Assembly (NCBI GenBank): GCA_027357125.1
Contig: DAHVVW010000003.1
Coordinates: 1-17,132, forward strand
DNA length: 17,132 bases
Direction of reading: 5' to 3'
Source of the DNA: Clostridiales bacterium
GTDB taxonomy: Bacteria; Bacillota; Desulfitobacteriia; Desulfitobacteriales; Desulfitobacteriaceae
The notes beneath the pieces are model-generated. The model saw nothing but the letters and a program-made list of their open reading frames with translations. It made no database searches and was not told where the DNA came from. Of the stretch, positions 6,925-13,472 are shown piece by piece (position 1 is the first letter of the stretch; each line of letters starts with the position of its first letter). Both the position numbers and the translations under genes were made by a program.

Positions 6925-7587
6925 TTACTGTACAGCTTTCATCAAATTCTTGACAAACACAGCTTCCGGAACTGCTCCCTCAAACTGAACATCTTCATTA
7001 ATAACTGACTTGGGAACGCCATATACATTATATTTTTGGGACAGATCCGGATACTCAGTTGCTTCAATCGATTCAGCCTTAATATGTGAATTAAGCATGG
7101 CAAACTGGTGAGCCGTGCGCACGGCACGGGGACAATGCGGTCAGGTAGGTGTGACAAAAACTTTAATTGTCACATCTTTCTGAACAGATTCCACCTGTTG
7201 GATTACATCTGCAGTAAGCTTAATCTTACCGCTGGAAAGATCCGCTAAGTCTTCAATAAGTACCCCGAACTCATACCCGGAAGGAATACCATAAAACCTT
7301 ACCCCGGTATCAGTTCCTTCTTCCTTCTCCAGTACCAGAGCAGGAAAATACTGAACATTATATTCCTTAGCCTTGTCTTCTGTAGTAGCCTTGTGGACAA
7401 CTAAGTTCAACTTATCGCTTAGATCCACGACTTCCTGAGCAATCTGCTCCGTCTCTGAACAATACATGCACTCTCCCGGCTCACTGGGATCTTGCAAGAA
7501 GAGACGGAGAGTTACCGGATTAACCAGTTGCTGGGAAAAATAGTCCTTGATTGCTGTAGCATCCTTCTCGGACAACAACTTAGCCAA
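6925..7587 (-). CDS. Selenocysteine-containing protein disulfide oxidoreductase (glutaredoxin/PDO-like, two thioredoxin folds)
   Basis: Read through the TGA at 7141-7143, this is one 220-residue protein. Residues 1-110 form a thioredoxin fold with C40-M-Y-C43 and a cis-Pro loop (YFPAL, P82). Residues 140-220 form a second fold starting TIKVFVTPT, then U149-P-H-C152, and a second cis-Pro loop in YNVYGVPKS (P192). Two tandem thioredoxin folds of about 220 residues are the known layout of the PDO/glutaredoxin-like family, whose C-terminal site is CPxC. The TGA replaces exactly the attacking cysteine. A SECIS-like hairpin follows at 7113-7129. The start is TTG at 7585-7587, with AAGGAGGGG about 6 bases upstream. 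Likely role: thiol/diselenide oxidoreductase in the cytoplasm. A nonsense mutation is the alternative, but position, frame and hairpin argue against it. Confidence 0.9.
7113..7129 (-). promoter_or_regulatory. Bacterial SECIS-like stem-loop
   Basis: Eleven bases after the TGA, the minus strand forms CCGUGC-CGUGC-GCACGG: a perfect 6-bp stem with a 5-base loop having G at loop position 2. The loop begins 17 bases after the UGA. Known bacterial SECIS elements have a small apical loop, an early guanine in it, and lie roughly 16-37 bases after the UGA, so this fits recognition by SelB. An alternative zero-loop palindrome (GCCGTGC/GCACGGC) exists in the same bases. Confidence 0.75.
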
Positions 7588-7614
7588 CCTTACCCCTCCT
7601 TAAGTTGAATTGAG

Positions 7615-7660
7615 AAAAAACCACGTTCTTTTACTCTGTCTTAGCCTTAGCCGAACGTGG
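7615..7660 (-). terminator. Leader terminator/attenuator-like hairpin upstream of the selenoprotein gene
   Basis: On the minus strand CCACGTTC (7653-7660) and GAACGTGG (7621-7628) form an 8-bp stem around a 24-base loop, followed directly by TTTTTT. It lies between the inferred promoter and the start codon, and no minus-strand gene precedes it, so it is not an ordinary end-of-operon terminator. The loop holds a short direct repeat (GGCTAAG, GCTAAG). No leader peptide is evident. Confidence 0.65.
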
Positions 7661-7676
7661 GAATTTTATGACCTTT

Positions 7677-7705
7677 ATTATAACGGACTAACAAACATTT
7701 GTATA
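7677..7705 (-). promoter_or_regulatory. Putative sigma-A promoter of the selenoprotein gene
   Basis: The minus strand has TATACA (7700-7705, 4 of 6 consensus bases) and a consensus TATAAT (7677-7682) with a 17-base spacer. Transcription would start near 7670, giving a leader of about 80 bases that contains the attenuator-like hairpin. The -35 overlaps the palindrome at 7702-7720. Confidence 0.6.
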
Positions 7706-7720
7706 CCCCTTATGGGTATA
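7702..7720. promoter_or_regulatory. CsoR/CstR-like operator palindrome
   Basis: TATACCC and GGGTATA flank a 5-base centre. The core ATACCC-N5-GGGTAT has the arms and spacing of the operators I know for CsoR-family repressors (for example the Bacillus copZA site), which sense copper or persulfides. It overlaps the -35 box of the selenoprotein promoter and lies 80 bases upstream of the divergent ComFB-like gene. No CsoR-family gene is in the window. Confidence 0.45.
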
Positions 7721-7800
7721 TTGCGGGAAAATTTTGCTTGTTCTGGCGTTAACAAACCATTAAGATAATATTAAGGAATAATAACAAAGGAGACATTACC

Positions 7801-8127
7801 ATGTACGAGTTAAAAAACCATACCGAAACAGTTGTCCGGCAGGCACTCCAGGATTATTTAAAGCGAAGCAAGCTTCGTTGCGGCTGTGAGCGCTGCCAGT
7901 CCGACATCATGGCTATGACCCTTAACCGCTTGCCTGCCCGCTATTATGTCTCTCTGCGCGGGGAAATTCTGACACAGTGGGAATCCCAAGCCTTGCCTGA
8001 TCAAGCCCGCGTCATGGCTGAAGTAGTGCGGGCCTGTCAGCAGGTCGATGCTACTCCTTCACACACTGCAAATGATTCAGTCAGCATTAATGAGAATAAT
8101 AACAGCGAAAACGGCTACAACCAATAG
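7801..8127 (+). CDS. ComFB-family protein
   Basis: The 108-residue product matches the ComFB pattern: an N-terminal helix (YELKNHTETVVRQAL), a cysteine cluster C27-x-C29-x2-C32, then DIMAMTLNRLPARYYVSLRGE. ComFB was named for a late competence operon in Bacillus, and members of the family have since been reported to bind cyclic dinucleotides; neither role can be read from the sequence alone. The cysteine cluster suggests metal binding. The tail from about residue 85 is polar and low in complexity (TANDSVSINENNNSENG). The ATG has AAAGGAG 9 bases upstream. It is divergent from the selenoprotein gene and no com genes are next to it. No clear promoter was found. Confidence 0.8.
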   Translation: MYELKNHTETVVRQALQDYLKRSKLRCGCERCQSDIMAMTLNRLPARYYVSLRGEILTQWESQALPDQARVMAEVVRACQQVDATPSHTANDSVSINENNNSENGYNQ

Positions 8128-8281
8128 GAATAAGACCTGATACGGGGTCTTAATCACCCACTGCAAGCGTATAGGGACGAGTTCCAGTTCCACTCCATTC
8201 CCCCCCTGCTTAGATTGCTCCTGTTCAGGAAACTCACTTCAGTTTATGCGAGTACAAGCCCCTCACGCTACACTGCTAATC

Positions 8282-8629
8282 TTAAACCCGGCGGAAGCTC
8301 CACCAATAACTGTCAAAGCGGAGATTATAGCTCGCTGCATACTTTTCTACCTCCCGGTACTGTACTAAAGGAAAAAAGATTTTGAACCCTCCGTCATTAA
8401 CAAGCTCAAAATAGATATCATCAAGAGTCAGGTGCCCTGCTTCAATTCTGTTTTCCCGTCTGATCACTGCAGTTACCGTAATTTCCGCTTCCACTAACAC
8501 AGTTATCTCATCGTTTTTCAGAGAAATCTGCCACTTAGAGTTTATTAATTCCTGTAAAAGGTCCTCTAGGTTCTTCTCTTTCAGGTTATAATCTTTATAT
8601 TCCGTTCCCGTCAAAAAACTCTCTCCCAT
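8282..8629 (-). CDS. Hypothetical protein (115 residues)
   Basis: I do not recognise this family. The product is soluble-looking, has no cysteine, no signal peptide and no membrane segment. It begins with a charged helical region (KEKNLEDLLQELINSKW), continues with alternating beta-type segments (DEITVLVEAEITVTAVIRREN, FKIFFPLVQYREV) and ends in an aromatic stretch YWWSF. It resembles a small alpha-beta fold. The ATG at 8627-8629 has GGAGGG 7 bases upstream, which supports a real gene. It is divergent from the Crp/Fnr-type gene with only 37 bases between the start codons, so the two may share a control region. Function unknown. Confidence 0.75.
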   Translation of the reverse strand: MGESFLTGTEYKDYNLKEKNLEDLLQELINSKWQISLKNDEITVLVEAEITVTAVIRRENRIEAGHLTLDDIYFELVNDGGFKIFFPLVQYREVEKYAASYNLRFDSYWWSFRRV

Positions 8630-8666
8630 AAGAACCCTCCTACGTTTAATGAAATGAGGTCAAGTC

Positions 8667-9341
8667 GTGATTCCAGTTGACGAACTTTTGCGCTTCCCCC
8701 TCTTATCTTCTTTGCAGCCGGAGGATTTAATTCCACTGCTTCCGCACCTCAAGCAGCGCCATGTCCGCAAAGGGCAAATCCTCTTTACGGAAGGAGAAAT
8801 GGGCTCTAACGTCTATTTTGTGCTGTCCGGTCAAATAAAACTCAGTAAAACCCTGGTTGACGGAGATGAGCAAATACTAGACTGGTATGGACCGAACACC
8901 AGTATTGCGGAAGAATTGCTGCTCGAAGGCGGGTCATATCCCGCCTCTGCCGAAGCTGTAGCAGAAAGCACGCTCTTAGTTCTGAACAACAAAGCCATGC
9001 CGGAAATAGTCAGGAGCCACCCCGACATCGCCCTTGCTTTAATCCGCACCTTAAGCAAAAGGCTGCGCCTTGCCCAAGAATTCATCAGGATTTTAACCGG
9101 CCGCTCCACTGCAGGGATCCTGGCGGCATTGCTCTTGCGCCTGGCCCGTCCGGGAAGCCAACCCGGCCAGCCTATATATGTTGATGCCACCCTTACCCAC
9201 CGCGACTTGGCCAGTATGATTGGAACTTCACGGGAAGTTGTGAATCGTACGCTCAGCAGTTGGAAAAAGGCAGGAATCATTTCTCTGCGCCAGGATCGTT
9301 TAGAAATCCTCAGGCCGTATGAACTTGCTGACTGGCCTTAA
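8667..9341 (+). CDS. Crp/Fnr-family transcriptional regulator
   Basis: The 224-residue protein has a cyclic-nucleotide-binding-type beta-roll at about residues 10-125 (RKGQILFTEGEMGSNVYFVLSGQIKLSK), a long dimerisation helix, and a C-terminal winged helix-turn-helix at about 150-220 (THRDLASMIGTSREVVNRTLSSWKKAGII), a clear Crp-type recognition module. It contains no cysteine, so it cannot carry the FNR iron-sulfur cluster. The phosphate-loop position reads AEELLLEGGSYPASAEA and lacks the arginine that CRP uses for cAMP, so another effector is likely. The start is GTG at 8667 with GAGG upstream. It is divergent from the 115-residue gene and its last 42 bases overlap the convergent 295-residue gene. 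Targets unknown. Confidence 0.92.
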   Translation: MIPVDELLRFPLLSSLQPEDLIPLLPHLKQRHVRKGQILFTEGEMGSNVYFVLSGQIKLSKTLVDGDEQILDWYGPNTSIAEELLLEGGSYPASAEAVAESTLLVLNNKAMPEIVRSHPDIALALIRTLSKRLRLAQEFIRILTGRSTAGILAALLLRLARPGSQPGQPIYVDATLTHRDLASMIGTSREVVNRTLSSWKKAGIISLRQDRLEILRPYELADWP

Positions 9342-10187
9342 CCCTTGACTCTCTGGGCCCGGTCTTAAACTCTCAAACTCTCCCACGATGCGCCAACACG
9401 CTTCCCAGCTAAGATCCTGCCGCCGCCAGAAAATCATGGCGGCGCGCAGTTTTTCTGCGCTTTCTTCAGCCAGCAGCAAAGTGGACGGATTGCTTCCGCC
9501 CCACGCCTGAAACCACTGCTTATAGCAGTGCACATATTCAGGTGCTTGAGTGCCAAAATATTTATAGGCATAAACACCGGCCAGCGCGTGCAGCATCGGT
9601 TCATCCCCGCTGCGGGCGAAACTCTTTCCGTCCAGGTCTAAACCGGAAACCAAGAGCAGCAGAAATAGAAAATGAATCCGCACTGTAAACCTTAACTTTT
9701 CCGGATTTAGCTCTAGAATTTCTGCCAGTTGACTGAGAGGCTTGAGAAATATTTTAACAGAGCTTTCCCGTACCGAACACACCCCAAATGCATTAAGTTG
9801 GACTGGAAAGAGATCCTCAATGGCATTCTCTTTTAAATTTTGGAGCAAGTCTTTTTCTGCTTGCTGCATGCGCTGTTCTTTTGTGACTAATTGCTCAGAG
9901 CTGGTGCGCAGGAAAGACTCGGCGTCATGCGGACGTTCCGGCAGCTCTTCCGTCCATTCGCGCAGCCGTGACCGACGTGGCAACAGCACATCAAGGAGCG
10001 AACCCGTCTCGGCCAGTAAACGGTTAAAAGCACCCTGGACCTTTTCCGGGTCGCGGTAGAAGCCACGCATTAAGTTTTCGGCAGAGCGCGGAACCTCCAT
10101 TGACTCTTCAAAGCGGATAACCGGCTCTCCGCCCTGTTCCGGGAATTTTAGCCCCATAGCTTGTTCGATCTCCGTCCGCAGCGACAC
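9300..10187 (-). CDS. Hypothetical protein (295 residues)
   Basis: I do not recognise the family. The protein is mostly helical and charged: an acidic/basic N-terminal third (LPRRSRLREWTEELPERPHD), a probable coiled-coil region (TKEQRMQQAEKDLLQNLKENAIEDLF, residues about 100-130) and a single hydrophobic stretch FTVRIHFLFLLLLVSGLDL near 167-185 that could be a membrane helix or a buried core helix. The C-terminal half contains YKQWFQAWGG and MIFWRRQDLSWEACWRIVGEF. The GTG start at 10185-10187 has GGAGG 8 bases upstream. Its 3' end overlaps the 3' end of the convergent Crp/Fnr gene by 42 bases. Uninterrupted length and good ribosome site support a real gene; function unknown. Confidence 0.75.
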   Translation of the reverse strand: MSLRTEIEQAMGLKFPEQGGEPVIRFEESMEVPRSAENLMRGFYRDPEKVQGAFNRLLAETGSLLDVLLPRRSRLREWTEELPERPHDAESFLRTSSEQLVTKEQRMQQAEKDLLQNLKENAIEDLFPVQLNAFGVCSVRESSVKIFLKPLSQLAEILELNPEKLRFTVRIHFLFLLLLVSGLDLDGKSFARSGDEPMLHALAGVYAYKYFGTQAPEYVHCYKQWFQAWGGSNPSTLLLAEESAEKLRAAMIFWRRQDLSWEACWRIVGEFESLRPGPESQGLRPVSKFIRPEDF

Positions 10188-10282
10188 CCCTCATTCCTCC
10201 CTTTAGCCCCTTGTCTCTTGTTTTCATCATATGGGAGATATTTTTAGTTCAGACCATCTATCATCCTCGAAAATACGTAAAT

Positions 10283-10311
10283 TTGACCATATTACCAAGG
10301 TTTGCTAAAAT
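10283..10311 (+). promoter_or_regulatory. Sigma-A promoter of the helicase gene
   Basis: TTGACC (10283-10288) and TAAAAT (10306-10311) are separated by 17 bases, and a TG one base before the -10 makes it an extended -10 promoter. It lies 24 bases upstream of the helicase start. Confidence 0.75.
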
Positions 10312-10335
10312 AAGGGGGACTCTTGGAGAAACGGG

Positions 10336-12591
10336 TTGAAGCAAATGTTAGAACGCACCTATCACGGTCTGGTTTTAGATCCTTTCCAGACTGAAGCCTT
10401 AGCAGCAATCGATGCTGGGAAATCTGTGATTGTGGCAGCACCTACCGGAACCGGCAAAACTTTGGTGGCTGATTATTTAGTAGAACAAGCCATGCAAAAC
10501 AAGCTGCGGGTTATTTATACTGCCCCGATTAAGGCTCTGAGCAACCAGAAATTCAAAGATTTTAAAAATGAATTTGGACCTGAGGCCGTAGGTATCATGA
10601 CGGGAGACGTTGTACTCAATCCAGCGGCTCCCCTTTTGATTATGACTACGGAAATCTTCCGCAATCAGGTGATAACGGAAGATCCTAACCTAGCTCTCGT
10701 CTCACATATCATCTTTGATGAAATCCATTGGCTTAATGATGAAGAACGGGGCACAGTCTGGGAAGAGTCAATTATTCTGGCCCCACCCCATATGAAAGTC
10801 TTAGGCTTAAGCGCCACCATCGCCAATGCCCGTCAATTGGTGGAATGGATATCTTCGATCAGGAAGGAAGAAGTAGCCTTAATCGAGGAAAAAGAGCGCG
10901 CTGTTCCTCTGGAATATTTCTATTACAGCAAAGATACCGGCATCGTTACCTATGATAAGCTCTGGAAGTTTTACCGCCAGCAGCGCAAGCATGCGCTCAC
11001 AGAGAACCCTTTTGCCAAGACGACGCACTTGGATTTAATTAAGACCATCGAAGGGAAATATCTCCCCCTTCTTTTCTTCGTGTTCAGCCGCAAGCAGTGC
11101 GCCGGGAATGCCAAAGAACTTGCGCGCACCGCCAACTATTTGCGGCCGCACCAGCGTCGCCAGGTGGAAGAAGCTTTTCTTAACCATTTCGGGCCTGAGG
11201 AAAATTGGTCCCTGTCAACAAGCCAGCTCAAGCGCCTGTGTGCTAAGGGGATAGCCTTCCATCATGCCGGGCTCCTCCCTGTGCAAAAAGCAATCGTGGA
11301 AGAACTGTTCCAAGAGCGGCTGATTCAAGTCCTCTATTGTACAGAGACGTTCAGCGTAGGGATAAACTACCCGGTGAAAGCAGTATGTTTTGAATCCCTA
11401 AACAAATTTGACGGTCGCAATTTCCGGCCCCTGGCCAACCATGAATTTTTTCAAATGTCCGGGCGTGCAGGAAGGCGCGGGATTGATGCAAAAGGATATT
11501 CTTTCGCCCTCATTGATTTTACCTGGTTTGAGAAAAATCCTCCTCCACGTTTTCAAATCGACCGTCTCGAACCGCTTGCAAGCCAATTTAAGCTCACATA
11601 CAACACGGTCTTAAACTTAACCTCTACCCTTAACTATGAGCAAATCCGGATCTTTTTTCAGAAAAGCTTTGCGGCTTACAGTTCTGTGCTGGCAAGTGCT
11701 CACATCAATGAGCACTTAGCGCTCCTGTCTGAAAAACTGAGTAATACGAGCGTAAACGGCTGCGAGCATGTAAGCACCTGGCACTGCCCCCTTAAACACT
11801 ATCCAAAGCTCAAAGAGTTTGAGCGCTTACAGCGCGTCTACCGTTCCTTAGGCCCACGCAAACAACATCGCGCTTACGGTAAGGCGATGGCCCGTAAAAT
11901 CCAGTCCTGGGAAAAGCTTCTAGCCAACCCTCCCCAACAATGTCCTGCCTCCCGCCAAACCGTCTGCCGGGATGAAACCCACTCCTATCAAGCCCTGAAG
12001 CAAGAATATCAGGAGCTGGAGCAGACGCTGGCAGTCCTTCCCGGGGAGAACTCCTTCCTGGATGAATTTGAGATAAAGAAAGGTCATTTGCGTCAACTTG
12101 GTTACCTACGAGAGAATGAAGTGCTTCCCCGCGGGGAATGCGCGGGCCGGATTTACGTGCAGGAGCTTTTAGTAACGGAACTCATCTTCTCCGGAATTTT
12201 CGCAGATCTTGATGATGACCAATTAAATGCCTTACTCTCCGCGGTAGACTTCGAATCCCGCAAGAATGACTTCTTTCACAAAGTTGAAATCCTTGATTGG
12301 ACTGATGTCAAAAATCTTGGCCGTTACCTTCAAAGTGTGTGCGGACAGGATGCTGTACGCTATGACCCAAGGGTGGCAATAATTACATATCAATGGAGCC
12401 GGGGGCTGTCCTTGACCGAAGTGCAGAAATTCTGCAATCTCGATGAAGGAGATATCATTAGCGTGTTTCGGCGCACGATTGACCTTCTGCGGCAGATGCG
12501 CGACGCCGTAAGTGACCCCGTTTTGCGGACCCGCTTGAAAACGTGCATGGACAAGCTTGACCGGGATGAAGCTGCCGTGCTCGAACTATAA
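10336..12591 (+). CDS. Superfamily II Ski2/Mtr4-like (DExH) RNA helicase
   Basis: The 751-residue protein carries the helicase motifs in order: Q-like PFQTEAL, Walker A APTGTGKT (K41), motif Ia TAPIKALSNQK, DEIH (128-131), SAT (159-161), the FAFHHAGLL-type motif as AFHHAGLLP, TETFSVGINYP, and motif VI QMSGRAGRRG (near 375). The C-terminal third ends in a DSHCT-like region (LRQMRDAVSDP...LDRDEAAVLEL), which places it with bacterial Ski2/Mtr4/Dob1 relatives rather than RecQ or UvrB-like enzymes. Residues 476-544 hold two CX7C pairs flanking a basic helical segment, possibly a metal site. The start is TTG at 10336 (GGAG 7 bases upstream); an ATG at 10345 has poor spacing. It is a single-gene unit. 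The RNA substrate is unknown. Confidence 0.93.
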   Translation: MKQMLERTYHGLVLDPFQTEALAAIDAGKSVIVAAPTGTGKTLVADYLVEQAMQNKLRVIYTAPIKALSNQKFKDFKNEFGPEAVGIMTGDVVLNPAAPLLIMTTEIFRNQVITEDPNLALVSHIIFDEIHWLNDEERGTVWEESIILAPPHMKVLGLSATIANARQLVEWISSIRKEEVALIEEKERAVPLEYFYYSKDTGIVTYDKLWKFYRQQRKHALTENPFAKTTHLDLIKTIEGKYLPLLFFVFSRKQCAGNAKELARTANYLRPHQRRQVEEAFLNHFGPEENWSLSTSQLKRLCAKGIAFHHAGLLPVQKAIVEELFQERLIQVLYCTETFSVGINYPVKAVCFESLNKFDGRNFRPLANHEFFQMSGRAGRRGIDAKGYSFALIDFTWFEKNPPPRFQIDRLEPLASQFKLTYNTVLNLTSTLNYEQIRIFFQKSFAAYSSVLASAHINEHLALLSEKLSNTSVNGCEHVSTWHCPLKHYPKLKEFERLQRVYRSLGPRKQHRAYGKAMARKIQSWEKLLANPPQQCPASRQTVCRDETHSYQALKQEYQELEQTLAVLPGENSFLDEFEIKKGHLRQLGYLRENEVLPRGECAGRIYVQELLVTELIFSGIFADLDDDQLNALLSAVDFESRKNDFFHKVEILDWTDVKNLGRYLQSVCGQDAVRYDPRVAIITYQWSRGLSLTEVQKFCNLDEGDIISVFRRTIDLLRQMRDAVSDPVLRTRLKTCMDKLDRDEAAVLEL

Positions 12592-12602
12592 CCGCATAAC
12601 TT

Positions 12603-12636
12603 GAAAAGACTGCCCTTTCATAGGGGCAGTCTTTTC
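12603..12636. terminator. Bidirectional intrinsic terminator
   Basis: GAAAAGACTGCCC and GGGCAGTCTTTTC form a perfect 13-bp stem with an 8-base loop between the convergent helicase and RidA genes. Runs of T flank the GC core on both strands, so it can end both transcripts. Confidence 0.9.
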
Positions 12637-12650
12637 ATGCTTACTGATCC

Positions 12651-13031
12651 TCACTGTAAGTACGCGATCGCTTCAATCTCAATCTTTACATCTTTCGGTA
12701 GACGGGCTACCTGTACTGCTGAACGAGCCGGTTTGTGCTCAGTGAAGAAACGACCGTATATTTCATTGACTGTGGCAAAATCATTCATATCCTGAAGAAA
12801 AACCGTCGTTTTAACAACTTGCGTCAGGGATGAACCAGCTGCTTTAAGTACCGCTTCTAAATTCCGCAAGGCCTGTTCAGCCTGCTCAACTATGCTTTCC
12901 CCGATAAGCTGTCCTTCCGGAGTAAGGGGTATCTGACCGGACGTGAATACGAGCTTGTCTAGCACAATAGCCTGGGCATACGGTCCAATAGCAGCAGGCG
13001 CTGCGGTTGTAGAAATTGTTTTTGCTTGCAT
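12651..13031 (-). CDS. ridA: RidA family reactive imine/enamine deaminase
   Basis: RidA hydrolyses reactive 2-aminoacrylate and related imines released by PLP enzymes such as threonine and serine dehydratases. The 126-residue product has the family hallmarks: AAPAAIGPYAQA near the N-terminus, FTSGQIPLTPEG, VVKTTVFLQDMNDF, the catalytic arginine in PARSAVQVARLP (R103), and the closing IEIEAIAYL. Length is typical and it is expected to be a cytosolic trimer. The ATG has AAAGGAG about 9 bases upstream. It is the last gene of a minus-strand unit after a HAD hydrolase and a small membrane protein, 28 bases after the latter. Confidence 0.95.
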   Translation of the reverse strand: MQAKTISTTAAPAAIGPYAQAIVLDKLVFTSGQIPLTPEGQLIGESIVEQAEQALRNLEAVLKAAGSSLTQVVKTTVFLQDMNDFATVNEIYGRFFTEHKPARSAVQVARLPKDVKIEIEAIAYLQ

Positions 13032-13059
13032 TAACTAACACTCCTTTGAAAATCCAGTC

Positions 13060-13470
13060 TTAGTATCTCTCCTCAAGACTTCCGCCATACAATGAAATCC
13101 GATAATTATGCCATACATACTGGCGAAATTCCTCAGCACAATTGCAGGTTGAAGTGTGAGTGCAGAAACCCACCTCAAGCTTACCTAAGAGATGATGATG
13201 CAGAATATGGACATTGACACTCAAGTGGTTCACAAGTTCAGTCTGGCGCATATATTTACGTACAGTTATATAAAGAAAAATGAGGACTGCTCCAGCTGAA
13301 ACCAGTCCCTTGTCAGGGAAAACCCACGGTAGGCAAACTACCGCAACGCCCAGCAGAACTGCGCTCGCAAACCATAAAGTTTCCAGCCTCTTTGCCGCCT
13401 GTAATTCCCGATAACGACGCATGAATTCCTGAAATAAAAGCTCTATGTTTGGTGCAAAGACCGCCTGCAT
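13060..13470 (-). CDS. Small membrane protein with His/Cys-rich C-terminal domain, unknown
   Basis: I do not recognise this family. The 136-residue protein starts with an amphipathic charged helix (residues 8-30), then two membrane segments at about 32-51 and 55-71, then a cytoplasmic-looking domain rich in His and Cys: H88, H91-H93, C103, H105, C109, C111. The motif GFCxxxxxCxCAEEFR and the preceding HHHLLGKLEV look like a conserved metal-binding module, though that is inference. The ATG lies 2 bases after the stop of the HAD gene, so translation is probably coupled, and ridA follows 28 bases later. The pairing of a two-helix hairpin and a metal-like site could anchor a regulatory or redox domain at the membrane. 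Confidence 0.8.
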   Translation of the reverse strand: MQAVFAPNIELLFQEFMRRYRELQAAKRLETLWFASAVLLGVAVVCLPWVFPDKGLVSAGAVLIFLYITVRKYMRQTELVNHLSVNVHILHHHLLGKLEVGFCTHTSTCNCAEEFRQYVWHNYRISLYGGSLEERY

Positions 13471-13472
13471 CT

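Noticed and set aside
6925..7122. A separate 65-residue gene downstream of a 148-residue gene
   Set aside because: The two frames are the same frame split by one TGA at an active-site position; the supposed GTG start has no ribosome site and the parts together make one complete two-fold protein.
8128..8160. Small inverted repeat AAGACC/GGTCTT after the ComFB-like gene
   Set aside because: No T-run follows, so it is a weak terminator candidate at best.
8831..9280. 149-residue antisense frame inside the Crp/Fnr gene
   Set aside because: It mirrors a gene with clear domain motifs and has no recognisable protein features.
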